A DNA stretch of 64,000 nucleotides from Pseudonocardia sp. (GTDB lineage: Bacteria; Actinomycetota; Actinomycetes; Mycobacteriales; Pseudonocardiaceae), in the NCBI GenBank assembly GCA_019244295.1, contig JAFASX010000144.1:1-64000 (forward strand), read 5' to 3'. The stretch's first letter is position 1. Every line of letters begins with the position of its first letter. A model generated the notes under the pieces. The model ran no database searches. It worked only from the letters and a program-made list of their open reading frames with translations, and was not told the DNA's origin. Both the position numbers and the translations under genes were made by a program. Of the stretch, positions 26,728-35,295 are shown piece after piece.

Positions 26728-27438
26728 TTAGAGAGGTTCCAGGTTTGAGATCAGCCATTGCCCGTCTTCCGTTTTAGCCATTGTTGCCTTGACCTGGATG
26801 GTTTCTTGCTGCGGCTGGGGTACGGCGGTGGTGGTGATGGACTGGCGCAGGAACAGCAACGCTTCGGCACGGTCCGGTTGGGAGTCGATCAACGCGGAGC
26901 GGATCACCTCAACCTTCGACGCCAGTCCTTGTTCCTTACTGGCCGGCTTGATCACCGAGGTAATGAGCTGGTCGAACTGAACAGCAAAGGCGCCGGAAAG
27001 CTGAGCTCGGGCCCGAGCCAGATCGGCATCCAAGGTCTTGGGGTCGTAGCTGAGCACCTGGACGGTGCGGGTCCGAGCAGCATCCAGGGCCGCCTCCGCG
27101 TTCCGCTGCGCCTGGCTCGCGGAGAACGCCTGCCAGCTGAGCAGCCCGACTACGACCGCCGCGGCTACCACGAGCGCCCCGAGAAGGATCAACGGTAGAC
27201 GGCTGGCTTTTGCTGGCGGCGAGCTGGTCACTTCTTCGGTTTGGGCGACGGGGTCGGCGGCTGGATCGCTCACCGGTTCGGATTCGGGAAGAGAAGCCGG
27301 CTCGGCTGCGCTAGCTGACCGATCATCGGCGGGCTCAGTGTTGCCCTCTTCCAGCGCGGTTTCCACCGTTGTGGCTGCCGCGGTGTCATCGGTGGTTGCC
27401 ACGATGCCCTCCTCCGGGTCGCGGTCGGTGCGATTCAC
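26728..27438 (-). CDS. Mce-associated membrane protein (second of pair)
   Basis: A 236-residue single-pass protein. A long acidic, Ala/Glu/Ser-rich cytoplasmic N-terminus is followed by one membrane helix (LPLILLGALVVAAAVVVGLLSW, about residues 82-104) and an extracytoplasmic domain with ALDAARTRTVQVLSYDPKTLDADLARARAQLSGAFAVQFDQL, the pattern of Mce-associated (Mas/Omam) proteins. In mycobacteria these stabilise MCE lipid importers. No mce or yrbE gene is in the window, so the pair is orphan. Its start overlaps the stop of the paired upstream gene by four bases, indicating one transcript. Confidence 0.8.
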   Translation of the reverse strand: MNRTDRDPEEGIVATTDDTAAATTVETALEEGNTEPADDRSASAAEPASLPESEPVSDPAADPVAQTEEVTSSPPAKASRLPLILLGALVVAAAVVVGLLSWQAFSASQAQRNAEAALDAARTRTVQVLSYDPKTLDADLARARAQLSGAFAVQFDQLITSVIKPASKEQGLASKVEVIRSALIDSQPDRAEALLFLRQSITTTAVPQPQQETIQVKATMAKTEDGQWLISNLEPL

Positions 27439-28211
27439 TGGACGAACTCAACATTCGAGACGAGCCATCGCTCGCCGTCGCGCTGGAGCAGCACGGCCAA
27501 CCGGTACGCACGCAACTGGCCTTCTGGAGCCTGGTTGCTTGAGATCTTGGATTTCACCGTCACCAGGCCAGATGCGGTATTGCCGTCGAATTTTTCGATT
27601 CCTGCCGCAGTGATCGCGCTGATGGAGCTGACGTTGTTTGATTTGAGCACAGCTTGGAACATCGCCGCGTAGCTCGCGATCTGATCGCGGAACGACCCGG
27701 TGGCCTCCCGGGTCAGGTTCTCGATCTGCTTCGCCGCGTTGTCCGAAGTGAGCGTGGTCAGTTCAGACGCAGCCGACCGAGCGGCCTGCAGCGCGACCTC
27801 CCGATCGTGAGCGGCGGCGCTGACGCCGCGATTGTGCACGAAGAGCAGCGCTCCGGAAGCCACAAGCGCGACCAACAGCCCAGTGAGCGCGGTGATCAGC
27901 GCGCTCCGCCGGGAGAGCCGGCCTAACCGCCACTTCGGCACGGCGCTGATCGGGGTTAGTTCATCGGCGTCATTCGCGGTGGGCTCTGCTGCGCTCTCCG
28001 CGGCTGGCTCGGCGCCCTGCGGCTTAGACTCTCCCGCCGTCGCCGCTTCCGGCCCAGGCTCAACGGCGGTCTCCGGCTCCCTAGCAGTCTCGACATTCAC
28101 CTTGGGCTCAGCGTTCGCGGAGAGCTCGGAGGTCATCTCGGTTGTCGCAGGTTCAACCGTGGTCGGATCAGCCTCAGTTGTCGAGTCCTGCCGGCTGTCG
28201 AGATCAGCCAT
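27435..28211 (-). CDS. Mce-associated membrane protein (first of pair)
   Basis: A 258-residue paralogue of the downstream protein with the same plan: a polar, repetitive acidic N-terminus (EPATTEMTSELSANAEPKVNVETAREPE), one membrane helix (SALITALTGLLVALVASGALLFV) and an outer domain with VALQAARSAASELTTLTSDNAAKQIENLTREATGSFRDQIASYAAMFQ. This is the Mas/Omam family. The outer domain is distantly related to the NTF2-like fold. Function is probably support of a lipid-importing MCE complex encoded elsewhere. Confidence 0.8.
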   Translation of the reverse strand: MADLDSRQDSTTEADPTTVEPATTEMTSELSANAEPKVNVETAREPETAVEPGPEAATAGESKPQGAEPAAESAAEPTANDADELTPISAVPKWRLGRLSRRSALITALTGLLVALVASGALLFVHNRGVSAAAHDREVALQAARSAASELTTLTSDNAAKQIENLTREATGSFRDQIASYAAMFQAVLKSNNVSSISAITAAGIEKFDGNTASGLVTVKSKISSNQAPEGQLRAYRLAVLLQRDGERWLVSNVEFVQ

Positions 28212-28470
28212 CGGCGGTCTCCCTCACTCGCGGTGTTAACCGTGCCGTGCCGGCGCATCGCGACGTGACGACAACGTCGTTACGTTGACGATCCCGACCA
28301 GGAGGCGGAGGAGCTGTTGAGGAGCAAGGCCCGCCGCCGATGAGACGCCAAGACACGAGGCGCCGTACTACGTCGGTTCCTGACATCGAGAGCCGGTGCG
28401 GCAATGCTAGGGGCCGGGCAAAGCCAGGCGGCGGCCGGGGTGCCCGGAGCTAGCCGAGGAGGACGGCGGT

Positions 28471-29325
28471 TCAGCGATCCAGCTGGTCAGCCAGCTGCTC
28501 GGTGAGCATGCATGAACGCTCGTGAAAGCGCAGTTCCGCGTAACTGACCGTGGTGATCCCAACGGCTACCACACCCAACGGAATGGCGAAAAGCGCCTCC
28601 AATGCCGCCTCATTGAAGGACTGGGGGGTACTCAGCACACTCACCATGTACGAAGTGATCACCGAGTACGTCCCACCCGCTAGCACCGCCACTATTATTC
28701 GTCTGGCCGTCGGCCACAATCGGCGATTAACTAATTCGAAACACCGCATGACGCCGAGTCGTTCAACGGTGATGACGCCGGTCAGCGTCGCGGCGAAGAC
28801 GATGGTCAGATACAGACCTGGGATCACAAACAGCACGAAGCCGACGAAGGTGAGGGTCCCTGCGGCCAGTCCCGCGGGCACGAGCGCGGGGGCCAGTTTG
28901 ATGGCGAACCGCAGACCCTGCTTGGCTGTAGTCGGCCGGCCGGCCGCATCGCGGATAGCTACGTAAACGCCGGCGGCTTGAGTTAGCATCCCGATCGCCA
29001 AGGTTGCCATCAGGCCTAGAAATGCTAGCAAGCCGACGGCATCATTAGCGCTTTGGCCGTTGGACAGCAGCCGCGTCATCGTGAACGAAAGCACCGCGCT
29101 AATGGCGGCGACCCAGAGCTGCAGGGTCAATAACGGTACCAGGCTGCGCTGCACAACACCGATCACACGTTCAATCCAACCCCGTAGGTCGGCCGGCACC
29201 AGCGGATCACCCAGGGGAACCTGAGGGTGGCCCGAGGAATGCCCGGCACGATCTGAACCTCGACCAGGCTCGGGTGGCCAGCTCTGGCTCGACCAGTCCG
29301 AAGCTGGTGGCGGAGGCAGTGACAT
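28471..29325 (-). CDS. Polytopic membrane protein, unknown function
   Basis: A 284-residue protein. A Pro/Ser-rich N-terminus of about 60 residues precedes about six hydrophobic segments (for example LLTLQLWVAAISAVLSF, LAFLGLMATLAIGMLTQAAGVYVAI, GTLTFVGFVLFVIPGLYLTIVFAATLTGVITV). The pattern IPGLYLTIVF...VTVERLGVMRCFELVNRRLWP resembles the membrane domains found next to glycerophosphodiester phosphodiesterases and in several actinobacterial unknowns. ATG 29325 (MSLPPPPASDW) is preferred over the longer start, which adds an unconserved stretch. It follows 259 bases with no recognisable gene before the Mce-associated pair. No specific function is assigned. Confidence 0.75.
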   Translation of the reverse strand: MSLPPPPASDWSSQSWPPEPGRGSDRAGHSSGHPQVPLGDPLVPADLRGWIERVIGVVQRSLVPLLTLQLWVAAISAVLSFTMTRLLSNGQSANDAVGLLAFLGLMATLAIGMLTQAAGVYVAIRDAAGRPTTAKQGLRFAIKLAPALVPAGLAAGTLTFVGFVLFVIPGLYLTIVFAATLTGVITVERLGVMRCFELVNRRLWPTARRIIVAVLAGGTYSVITSYMVSVLSTPQSFNEAALEALFAIPLGVVAVGITTVSYAELRFHERSCMLTEQLADQLDR

Positions 29326-29548
29326 ATGCTGACGGTAGCGCCGGCCGGACCATGCCGCCTGTGTGTGTCCCCCAGACGCGTCGAAATCGATATCTTGTTG
29401 GCCGGCCACGGTGTACCTAATCGCACGTCGGTGGCCAGGACCCGTCCGGTCGCGCCGACGCGTTCAGCGAGTCAAACCGGCACGTGCTTTACTAAAATCC
29501 CATGTCGAGCGCACCTCCAGGTATCGGAAGGTGAGCGGGGAGGCCTTG

Positions 29549-30287
29549 ATGGAAGGCTCCATGGCGTCACCGAGCACGACGGACGAGCGGCTCGCGGGAA
29601 ACGGCGGCTCGCCAGGCTCGCCGCCGAGAAAAGGGCTGAAGCCCTCGACCCGGATCGGGTTGAGGGTGATCGGCGCTCTGGCGTTACTAGCCACGATGGC
29701 CTTTGTCGGCACATACTTCCTCTACTCACGTAACTATGTCATTACTGACAACGCCCAGGTGGACGGTGACAAGATCTCCATCAATGCGCCGGCCACCGGG
29801 TTTCTCACAATTGGGCCGGCAGCCAGGGCGCGACGGTGCATCGGGCTCAAATCTTAGGTCGGATCAAGATGCAAATGGGATTCGCGGCGCCGTTGATGAG
29901 CATCAAGGCTCCGGGAGACGGCACTATAGCGGTGGACGACGGGATAGAAGGATTATTTGTGACGGCTGGGACCACGCTGGCCACTGCGTACGATTTCCAC
30001 AAGATCTTCGTGACCGCCTGGGTTGACGAGACCGACATGAACAACGTCCGCGTTGGACAGCTGGTCGATATCAACGCGGATGCCTACTCCGGCACTCAAA
30101 TAACTGGCCAAGTGGTTGACATACAAGACGCCGCCGCCAACGAGTTCTCGCTTTTCCCTCAGCAGAACAGCTCAGGTAACTTCCAGAAAGTAACCCAGGT
30201 GATCCCAGTCAAGATTGCCCTGACCAGCACCAGTGGGGTGGCGTTGGTGCCGGGGATGACGTCACGGTGAGGATCCACAAATACTGA
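29549..30287 (+). pseudogene. HlyD/EmrA-type membrane fusion protein, broken by two frameshifts
   Basis: From ATG 29549 (GGGGAGG upstream) the frame gives a cytoplasmic N-terminus, one membrane helix (VIGALALLATMAFVGTYFLYS) and the HlyD motif DNAQVDGDKISINAPATGFLT. Near 29808-29811 the frame is lost; adding one A to CACAATT would restore TNWAGSQGATVHRAQILGRI and the remaining lipoyl and beta-barrel parts (SIKAPGDGTIAVDDGIEGLFVTAG, FVTAWVDETDMNNVRVGQLVDI). Near 30257 a second apparent one-base loss (ATGACGTC for ATGAACGTC) removes the normal ending VTVRIHKY, whose stop is at 30287. Such adaptors pair with MFS or ABC exporters, none of which is adjacent. Real decay or sequencing error are both possible. 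Confidence 0.8.
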
Positions 30288-30297
30288 GCAAACCGAG

Positions 30298-30708
30298 TTA
30301 CGGGCGGCCTGTGCCGGGCAAGGACCGAGTCCCTCCGGCGACCTCCCGGATCGTGTGGACCAGCAGCGGCGCCACCTCGTGCTTGCTCACAAACGCGGCT
30401 GCCCCGACGGCCCAGGCTTGGGCTTTGGTCTCGAGATCATCGTGCAAGCTGAGTACCACCACCGGGACCTTCGGTTCGAGCGCGCCGACGTCAGCGGTAG
30501 CCTCAAAACCGCCGCGCAACCGCATTGCCATGCCTATGAGTACGACGTCAGGGCGCAGCGAGCCGACCAAGCCACAGACGTCAACACTATGGTCGGCCTC
30601 CCCAACCACCTCCAGGTCGGGTTCCAAAGCCAACCACATCCGAAGACCTCGACGGGCCGACGGCCGGTCATCGACCAGCAGAAGCCGAATCCTCCGTCGG
30701 TCATCCAT
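30298..30708 (-). CDS. Single-domain receiver lacking the phospho-acceptor aspartate
   Basis: A 136-residue CheY-like receiver with no output domain. RIRLLLVDDRPSARRGLRMWLALEPDLEVVGEA is the acidic-pair strand and first helix, and VSKHE holds the conserved lysine. The strand that should end in the phosphorylated Asp reads RPDVVLIGMAM, with Gly59 (codon GGC) where the neighbouring NarL-type regulator has Asp (TPDVVLMDLIM). It resembles that regulator along its whole length, suggesting duplication and loss of the output domain. It would not be phosphorylated in the usual way and may act by binding partners. It is divergently transcribed from the intact regulator, with 105 bases between. The start is MDDRRRIRL at 30708. 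Confidence 0.8.
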   Translation of the reverse strand: MDDRRRIRLLLVDDRPSARRGLRMWLALEPDLEVVGEADHSVDVCGLVGSLRPDVVLIGMAMRLRGGFEATADVGALEPKVPVVVLSLHDDLETKAQAWAVGAAAFVSKHEVAPLLVHTIREVAGGTRSLPGTGRP

Positions 30709-30813
30709 AGGAATAAACTCAAACAGCGTGGTGGCACCCAGGCACCGGACGTGCGGCCGACCGACCACAAGCGTTTCGACCGAGTTGGCATCGGCCAAGA
30801 GACGGAGGTGACG

Positions 30814-31464
30814 ATGCCGGTCCGGGTGCTGATTGCCGATGACCATAGCGTCGTGCGCCAAGGCTTGCGAATGTTCCTCGCCCTCGATCCCGAGCTGGAG
30901 ATAGTCGGCGAGGCAGTTGACGGTGCCGAGGCGATCCGGATGACCAAGGCATTGACCCCCGATGTTGTCCTGATGGATCTGATCATGCCCGGCACCGACG
31001 GCATCACCGCGACCGAAATCATTCGCACCGAGGTACCCGACACCGAGGTACTCGCCTTGACTAGCGTCCTGGAAGACAGCGCGGTTGTTGGTGCTATACA
31101 GGCCGGCGCGGTCGGTTACCTGCTCAAGGACACCCAGGCCGAGCAGCTCTGTTCGGCGATCAAAGCGGCGGCCCGAGGCCAGGTGCAGCTGACTCCTCGG
31201 GCGGCCGCTCGGCTGGTCCGAGAGCTACGTTCACCAGAAAGCCCGGAAGCGCTGACCGCCAGAGAGACCGAGGTGCTGCGGGCCCTGGCGAAGGGCCTGA
31301 CAAACCGCCAGATCGGGCGCAGCTTGCACATCGGCGAACGTACAGTCAAAACGCATGTGAGCCATCTACTCGCCAAGCTCGGCCTGCAGAGCCGCACGCA
31401 GGCCGCGCTGTACGCGGTTCGCATCGGGCTCGTCTTGGAGTGGGAACTCGGCCAAGAGCCGTGA
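30814..31464 (+). CDS. NarL/FixJ-family response regulator
   Basis: A 216-residue two-component regulator. The receiver (VRVLIADDHSVVRQGLRMFLALDPELEIVGEAVDG, phospho-Asp in DVVLMD, Lys in LLKDTQ) is followed by a LuxR-type helix-turn-helix (LTARETEVLRALAKGLTNRQIGRSLHIGERTVKTHVSHLLAKLGLQSRTQAALYAVRIGL). GGAGGTG precedes the ATG. The large histidine kinase gene converges on it with 30 bases between and has the HisKA_3 module that pairs with this class, so it is the probable kinase. Confidence 0.93.
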   Translation: MPVRVLIADDHSVVRQGLRMFLALDPELEIVGEAVDGAEAIRMTKALTPDVVLMDLIMPGTDGITATEIIRTEVPDTEVLALTSVLEDSAVVGAIQAGAVGYLLKDTQAEQLCSAIKAAARGQVQLTPRAAARLVRELRSPESPEALTARETEVLRALAKGLTNRQIGRSLHIGERTVKTHVSHLLAKLGLQSRTQAALYAVRIGLVLEWELGQEP

Positions 31465-31494
31465 GCGCCGGCCGCGACGCCCAGGCTAGGCCTG

Positions 31495-34383
31495 TCAGCC
31501 ACCAGTTCCCGCGGACTCACCTGGGGAAGGCGGAACCGGGAGCCTCGCGTGGATCGTGGTGCCGACGCCCCTGCGGCTATCGATCACAATCTCCCCGCCT
31601 TGCGCGACGGCCCTTTCCCGCATTGAGTGCAGCCCCAGGTGGCCTGGTTTGGGCTCAGTGGGTTCAAATCCGACACCATCGTCAACGATCTCAAGCTCGA
31701 CCGCCTCTTGATCCACGCTCAGCCGGATGGCCACCTGTCCCGCGTGGGCATGCTTCACCGCGTTGTGCAACGCTTCCTGGGCGATTCGGTATACGGTTTC
31801 TTTGAGCGGGGGCGGCAGCTTCGGTTCCGCACAGAACTGAGCCCGCACGGCCAATCCGTGCCGTGAACGCAGCACCGCGACCCTCTTCTCCAATGCCGCC
31901 ACTAGGCCTTCCATTTCCAACGAGTTCGGACGCAGCTCGAAAATCAGCGAACGCATCTCGGTCATAGCGGCATCAGCCAGCGAGAGCACGTAGTCCAGCG
32001 GCTCGGACAGCTCATCTGGATGTTTCTCGGCCAGGCTGCGTGCCGTGCGGGCACCGAGCGCGATGCCATACAGCGCCTGCGATACCGAGTCATGCAGCTC
32101 CCTAGCTAACCGCTGACGTTCTTCCGCGCCCGCCCGGCTTCGTGCCTCAGCGAGCAGCTCGGCGTTCTCCACCGCCACCGCGCCTTGGTCAGCGACCGCA
32201 CGCAAGAAGGCGATCTCATCAGGCGAAGGCTCAACACCATGGGGATAGTAAGCGTTTACTGAGCCGAACTTGCGGTGTGACTCCAGTGAAACCATCACCA
32301 CGGTATCCCATTCCACACCGCCCAAGACGCTGTACAACAGCGACCGACCGGGGCTTCGCAGGGCCCGGCGCACGGCGTCACGGACAACCAGCAGCCCATG
32401 CTCACCGATCTCGTGGGTGTTTGGGGAGGCCTCGACGCCGCACCAGTGCTGCTCAATTCCTTCCGGGTAGCCGTCCGGAAGCCCGACACTCGCGAAGACC
32501 CGCCGCCCACCGGTCTCGTCGTCGAGTACGTATGCCGAACAAGCCACCGCCGGCGTTGCGGCGACCACAGATTCCGTAATTGTGTCCAGGGTCTCCGACA
32601 ACGCCTGGTTGACCCTCGTGCTGGCGGCAATAGCAGACAGGGCGTTGATTCGGGTCTCCAGCAGTTCGAACGCTTGCGCACGTTCGGTGTCGTCGTGCAC
32701 AACACTGAGTACGTGAGGCTGGCCGCCGAAGGTGAACGACGAGGTGGTGATCTGCACCGGAAACGTGCTGCCGTCTTTGCGGACACCGATCCGATCGCGA
32801 GTCGACCGCGCACCGGGCTGGGTCGCGTCACAATGCGGCAGCCCTTTGCTTGCCCAAACGGCGGCGAGCTCACCCGGTTGGTATCCGTGCATCCGGTGGA
32901 AAGCTGGGTTAGCCTGGACGTAGCCGCCCTTGATATCGCTGATCACTAAGCCATCGCCGGTAGCTTCAAATACCTGCTGGTACTGCTCCTGCTGTTCACG
33001 CAGTTGACTTAAAGCTCGCTGCAGCTGGATGGCGGCGCCCAAGGTGCTGGCGGCCGCCTTCAGCGCATCGATCTCGGCGGTAGACCAATGTCTTTCACAC
33101 TCACAATCATCAAGGCCGAGGAAGCCCCACCACTGGTCGTCCACAAAAATCGGAACCACCGCGATGGCCAGCACGCCCTGTGGCTCCAGAATCGCCCGCT
33201 CGGCTGAAGTCATGTCCGCCACATGACTCGCCATGGCCTCACCGCGCGCCATCAACTCCGCAAAATGATCAAGACCTAGACCTCGATACGACAAAGCGAT
33301 GAGGTCCGCGTTGTCGAGTTCGCTGGATATGCCCTCCGCCACCCACTCATGACGCTGGCTGCTCCATAGCGAACCGTCCGACCCTTCATAATTTTCGAAT
33401 AGATACGCTCGGCTGGCCCCGGCCGCTGTGCCCAGACTCTTCATCACCTCATCGATGTTGGTCCGCCAGGACCCAGGCGAATCCAAAAAACGATGCGCAG
33501 CAAACCGAACCGCCTCCAGGATCGCGTCTCGGCGGTGCAGCTCGGCCTCGGTGTGCGCGCGTTCGGTTACGTCACGGAGATTCAGCACTACTCCCTGCAC
33601 GTCGGGATCACCGAGCAGGTTGATCATCACTCCGTCAACCGTGCGCCACGAACCGTCGACCCGCTTGAGCCGAAACCGTCTGGCCTGGCTTTCACCAGGG
33701 CGAGCCAAACTATCCGACAGCAGCTGGCGGACCGTGGCGACATCATTAGGATGCACCGGGTCGACCAGGTTGCGCCCGATCGCGAATGCTGGATTGATTC
33801 CCACAACCCGCTCGATCGACGGTGCGGCGTAGCTCACAATGCCTTCAGCATCAACAACCATCACCAGGTCCGACGAGTTGCGCATGATAGACTGAAAGCG
33901 TCGCGCGGCGCGCAGCAGCTCATCCTCCGCCCGCCGTCGTTCAGTAGCCTCAGTGACGAGACCGACCAGGCCGGCTACCTCACCGTCCTCGCACAGCGGA
34001 ATGAAGACCAAGTCCCAGTAGGACGTAGTTCCGTTGGGACGATTGAACGGAACCGCGCAGTAACGGCGGGTGGCACCGGCGAGCACCGGGGCAACAGCCG
34101 GCAAGATTACTTGTTCAGTTCCAGGGAAGTAGTCGAAGATAGTGCGCCCCACCACCACCTGGTCAGCGGATACCGCGCCATGCATACCGACGAAGTCCGC
34201 CCACGCCAGGTTCCAGCGCCACAGAACCAGGTCCCGGCCGAATACCGCAACGGCCATCGGGGAGCGATCGAACAGCACGTCGAGCAGTCTGGAGTTATCT
34301 GTCAGGCTCGGCTCGGCCGCACGTTGTCGGCGCGCGCCCAGCCCAGCACGCCATGCCCTGGTCGTCAACAGCCAACCCGACAC
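31495..34383 (-). CDS. Multi-PAS/GAF sensor histidine kinase (HisKA_3 class)
   Basis: A 962-residue soluble kinase. In order: PAS near residues 30-150 (LLDVLFDRSPMAVAVFGRDLVLWRWN), PAS near 160-285 (MRNSSDLVMVVDAEGIVSYAAPSIERVVG), GAF near 300-460 (SRAYLFENYEGSDG, FVDDQWWGFLGLDDCECERHW), PAS near 470-590 (ATGDGLVISDIKGGYVQANPAFHRMHGYQPGEL), a second GAF near 600-760, then the dimerisation helix with phospho-His in RQRLARELHDSVSQALYGI and a GHKL ATPase ending in VDDGVGFEP and GLHSMRERAVAQGGEI. No membrane helix is seen, so it senses a cytoplasmic signal. Likely partner is the convergent NarL-type regulator. Confidence 0.93.
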   Translation of the reverse strand: MSGWLLTTRAWRAGLGARRQRAAEPSLTDNSRLLDVLFDRSPMAVAVFGRDLVLWRWNLAWADFVGMHGAVSADQVVVGRTIFDYFPGTEQVILPAVAPVLAGATRRYCAVPFNRPNGTTSYWDLVFIPLCEDGEVAGLVGLVTEATERRRAEDELLRAARRFQSIMRNSSDLVMVVDAEGIVSYAAPSIERVVGINPAFAIGRNLVDPVHPNDVATVRQLLSDSLARPGESQARRFRLKRVDGSWRTVDGVMINLLGDPDVQGVVLNLRDVTERAHTEAELHRRDAILEAVRFAAHRFLDSPGSWRTNIDEVMKSLGTAAGASRAYLFENYEGSDGSLWSSQRHEWVAEGISSELDNADLIALSYRGLGLDHFAELMARGEAMASHVADMTSAERAILEPQGVLAIAVVPIFVDDQWWGFLGLDDCECERHWSTAEIDALKAAASTLGAAIQLQRALSQLREQQEQYQQVFEATGDGLVISDIKGGYVQANPAFHRMHGYQPGELAAVWASKGLPHCDATQPGARSTRDRIGVRKDGSTFPVQITTSSFTFGGQPHVLSVVHDDTERAQAFELLETRINALSAIAASTRVNQALSETLDTITESVVAATPAVACSAYVLDDETGGRRVFASVGLPDGYPEGIEQHWCGVEASPNTHEIGEHGLLVVRDAVRRALRSPGRSLLYSVLGGVEWDTVVMVSLESHRKFGSVNAYYPHGVEPSPDEIAFLRAVADQGAVAVENAELLAEARSRAGAEERQRLARELHDSVSQALYGIALGARTARSLAEKHPDELSEPLDYVLSLADAAMTEMRSLIFELRPNSLEMEGLVAALEKRVAVLRSRHGLAVRAQFCAEPKLPPPLKETVYRIAQEALHNAVKHAHAGQVAIRLSVDQEAVELEIVDDGVGFEPTEPKPGHLGLHSMRERAVAQGGEIVIDSRRGVGTTIHARLPVPPSPGESAGTGG

Positions 34384-34561
34384 GCCTGCTCCGTCTCCTG
34401 GTCGTTATCACCTCGATCGAAGGCTCGATCGCCGGCCTTTGTGAGTTTCTGGGTCGCCAGCCGAGTCTAACCTCGATCCGCTAAGTAAGCAGCGGTTCCA
34501 TCGACGCCCGGCGATGTTGACGTCGATAGCGAGCCAGCCGACTATAGCGAGGAGTATACTG

Positions 34562-34870
34562 CTACGCGAGGCCGAGCCCGAATTTCATTCCAGCACCATA
34601 GGTCATGTCGTAGCTGAAGTTCGGGTCGAGAGTCGGAATGCGCGCTGGAAAGTCCAGCTCCCCGATCTTATTGGTGAACATGACCGCCACTGTGGCCGGC
34701 TTCAGGATCATAACGTAATCGAGCGAGCCGCCGCCGAGCACCGCCCGCTAGAAAGCCAGATAGTCGGAAGGGGTCGAACACAGCCCATGACCACCAGCGC
34801 ACCTGCCTGGTCGCGGCTAAGATCGATGCCAGTGGCCACCAATCTCCGTCCTCATTCCGTACATGTACCG
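34562..34870 (-). pseudogene. Possible remnant of an unrecognised gene
   Basis: In an 820-base stretch without an intact gene, one minus-strand frame gives 61 codons with protein-like composition (GGGSLDYVMILKPATVAVMF, then DFPARIPTLDPNFSYDMTYG) ending at a stop at 34562. An amber codon at 34748-34750 interrupts it, and another frame further upstream (VATGIDLSRDQAGALVVMGC) also looks coded. GC content is lower than in the neighbouring genes. The plus-strand ORF over the same bases is an alternative. No family is recognised. It may be a decayed, possibly acquired, gene. Confidence 0.3.
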
Positions 34871-35109
34871 GGGCCTATTTCGCCCTCTGCTTATCGTTCA
34901 TACGGAACGTGGTGTTGCTGATGCCGAGTGGTTCGTCTCCCGGGAGGATTCACTCGATGAAGCATCCGTCTCGGCGGTCACCCATTCGCCGCACTGGCGC
35001 CGGGGATGGATGACCGTACCTTCCTTAGTCTGACGTGTCGCAAGTCCGCGCGACGTTATCCACAGTTGTGGATGAAGTCATGCCGGTGTGGCTCGATACA
35101 GTCGACCTT

Positions 35110-35295
35110 GTGAATCACACGCCGATCTACGACGAGCTTCGCGAGCGCCGGCTCACCGAGCACAAGACGGACGTGTCTTCGGCAACTCAAGCGACCATCC
35201 GTCTCCCCGCATGTGCGTACGAGCCACAGGACAACATCGACGTGCTAGCCGGCCGACGCGGCCTAGGCGGACGGCACCGCAGGACGTCTAGCTGA
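35110..35295 (+). CDS. Possible small hypothetical protein
   Basis: From GTG 35110 a 61-codon frame reads [22 protein letters not shown], followed by a weaker polar tail; it overlaps the end of metK on the other strand by about 30 bases. The front part has a natural composition and resembles small actinobacterial proteins of the TPIYDEL kind seen by eye, but no ribosome-binding site is evident. The remaining bases between 34871 and 35109 hold no gene I can support. Confidence 0.3.
   Translation: MNHTPIYDELRERRLTEHKTDVSSATQATIRLPACAYEPQDNIDVLAGRRGLGGRHRRTSS

Noticed and set aside
34514-34921. 135-codon plus-strand ORF
   Set aside because: Composition changes along its length and no family is recognised; the minus strand has a more protein-like segment. 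Neither is secure.
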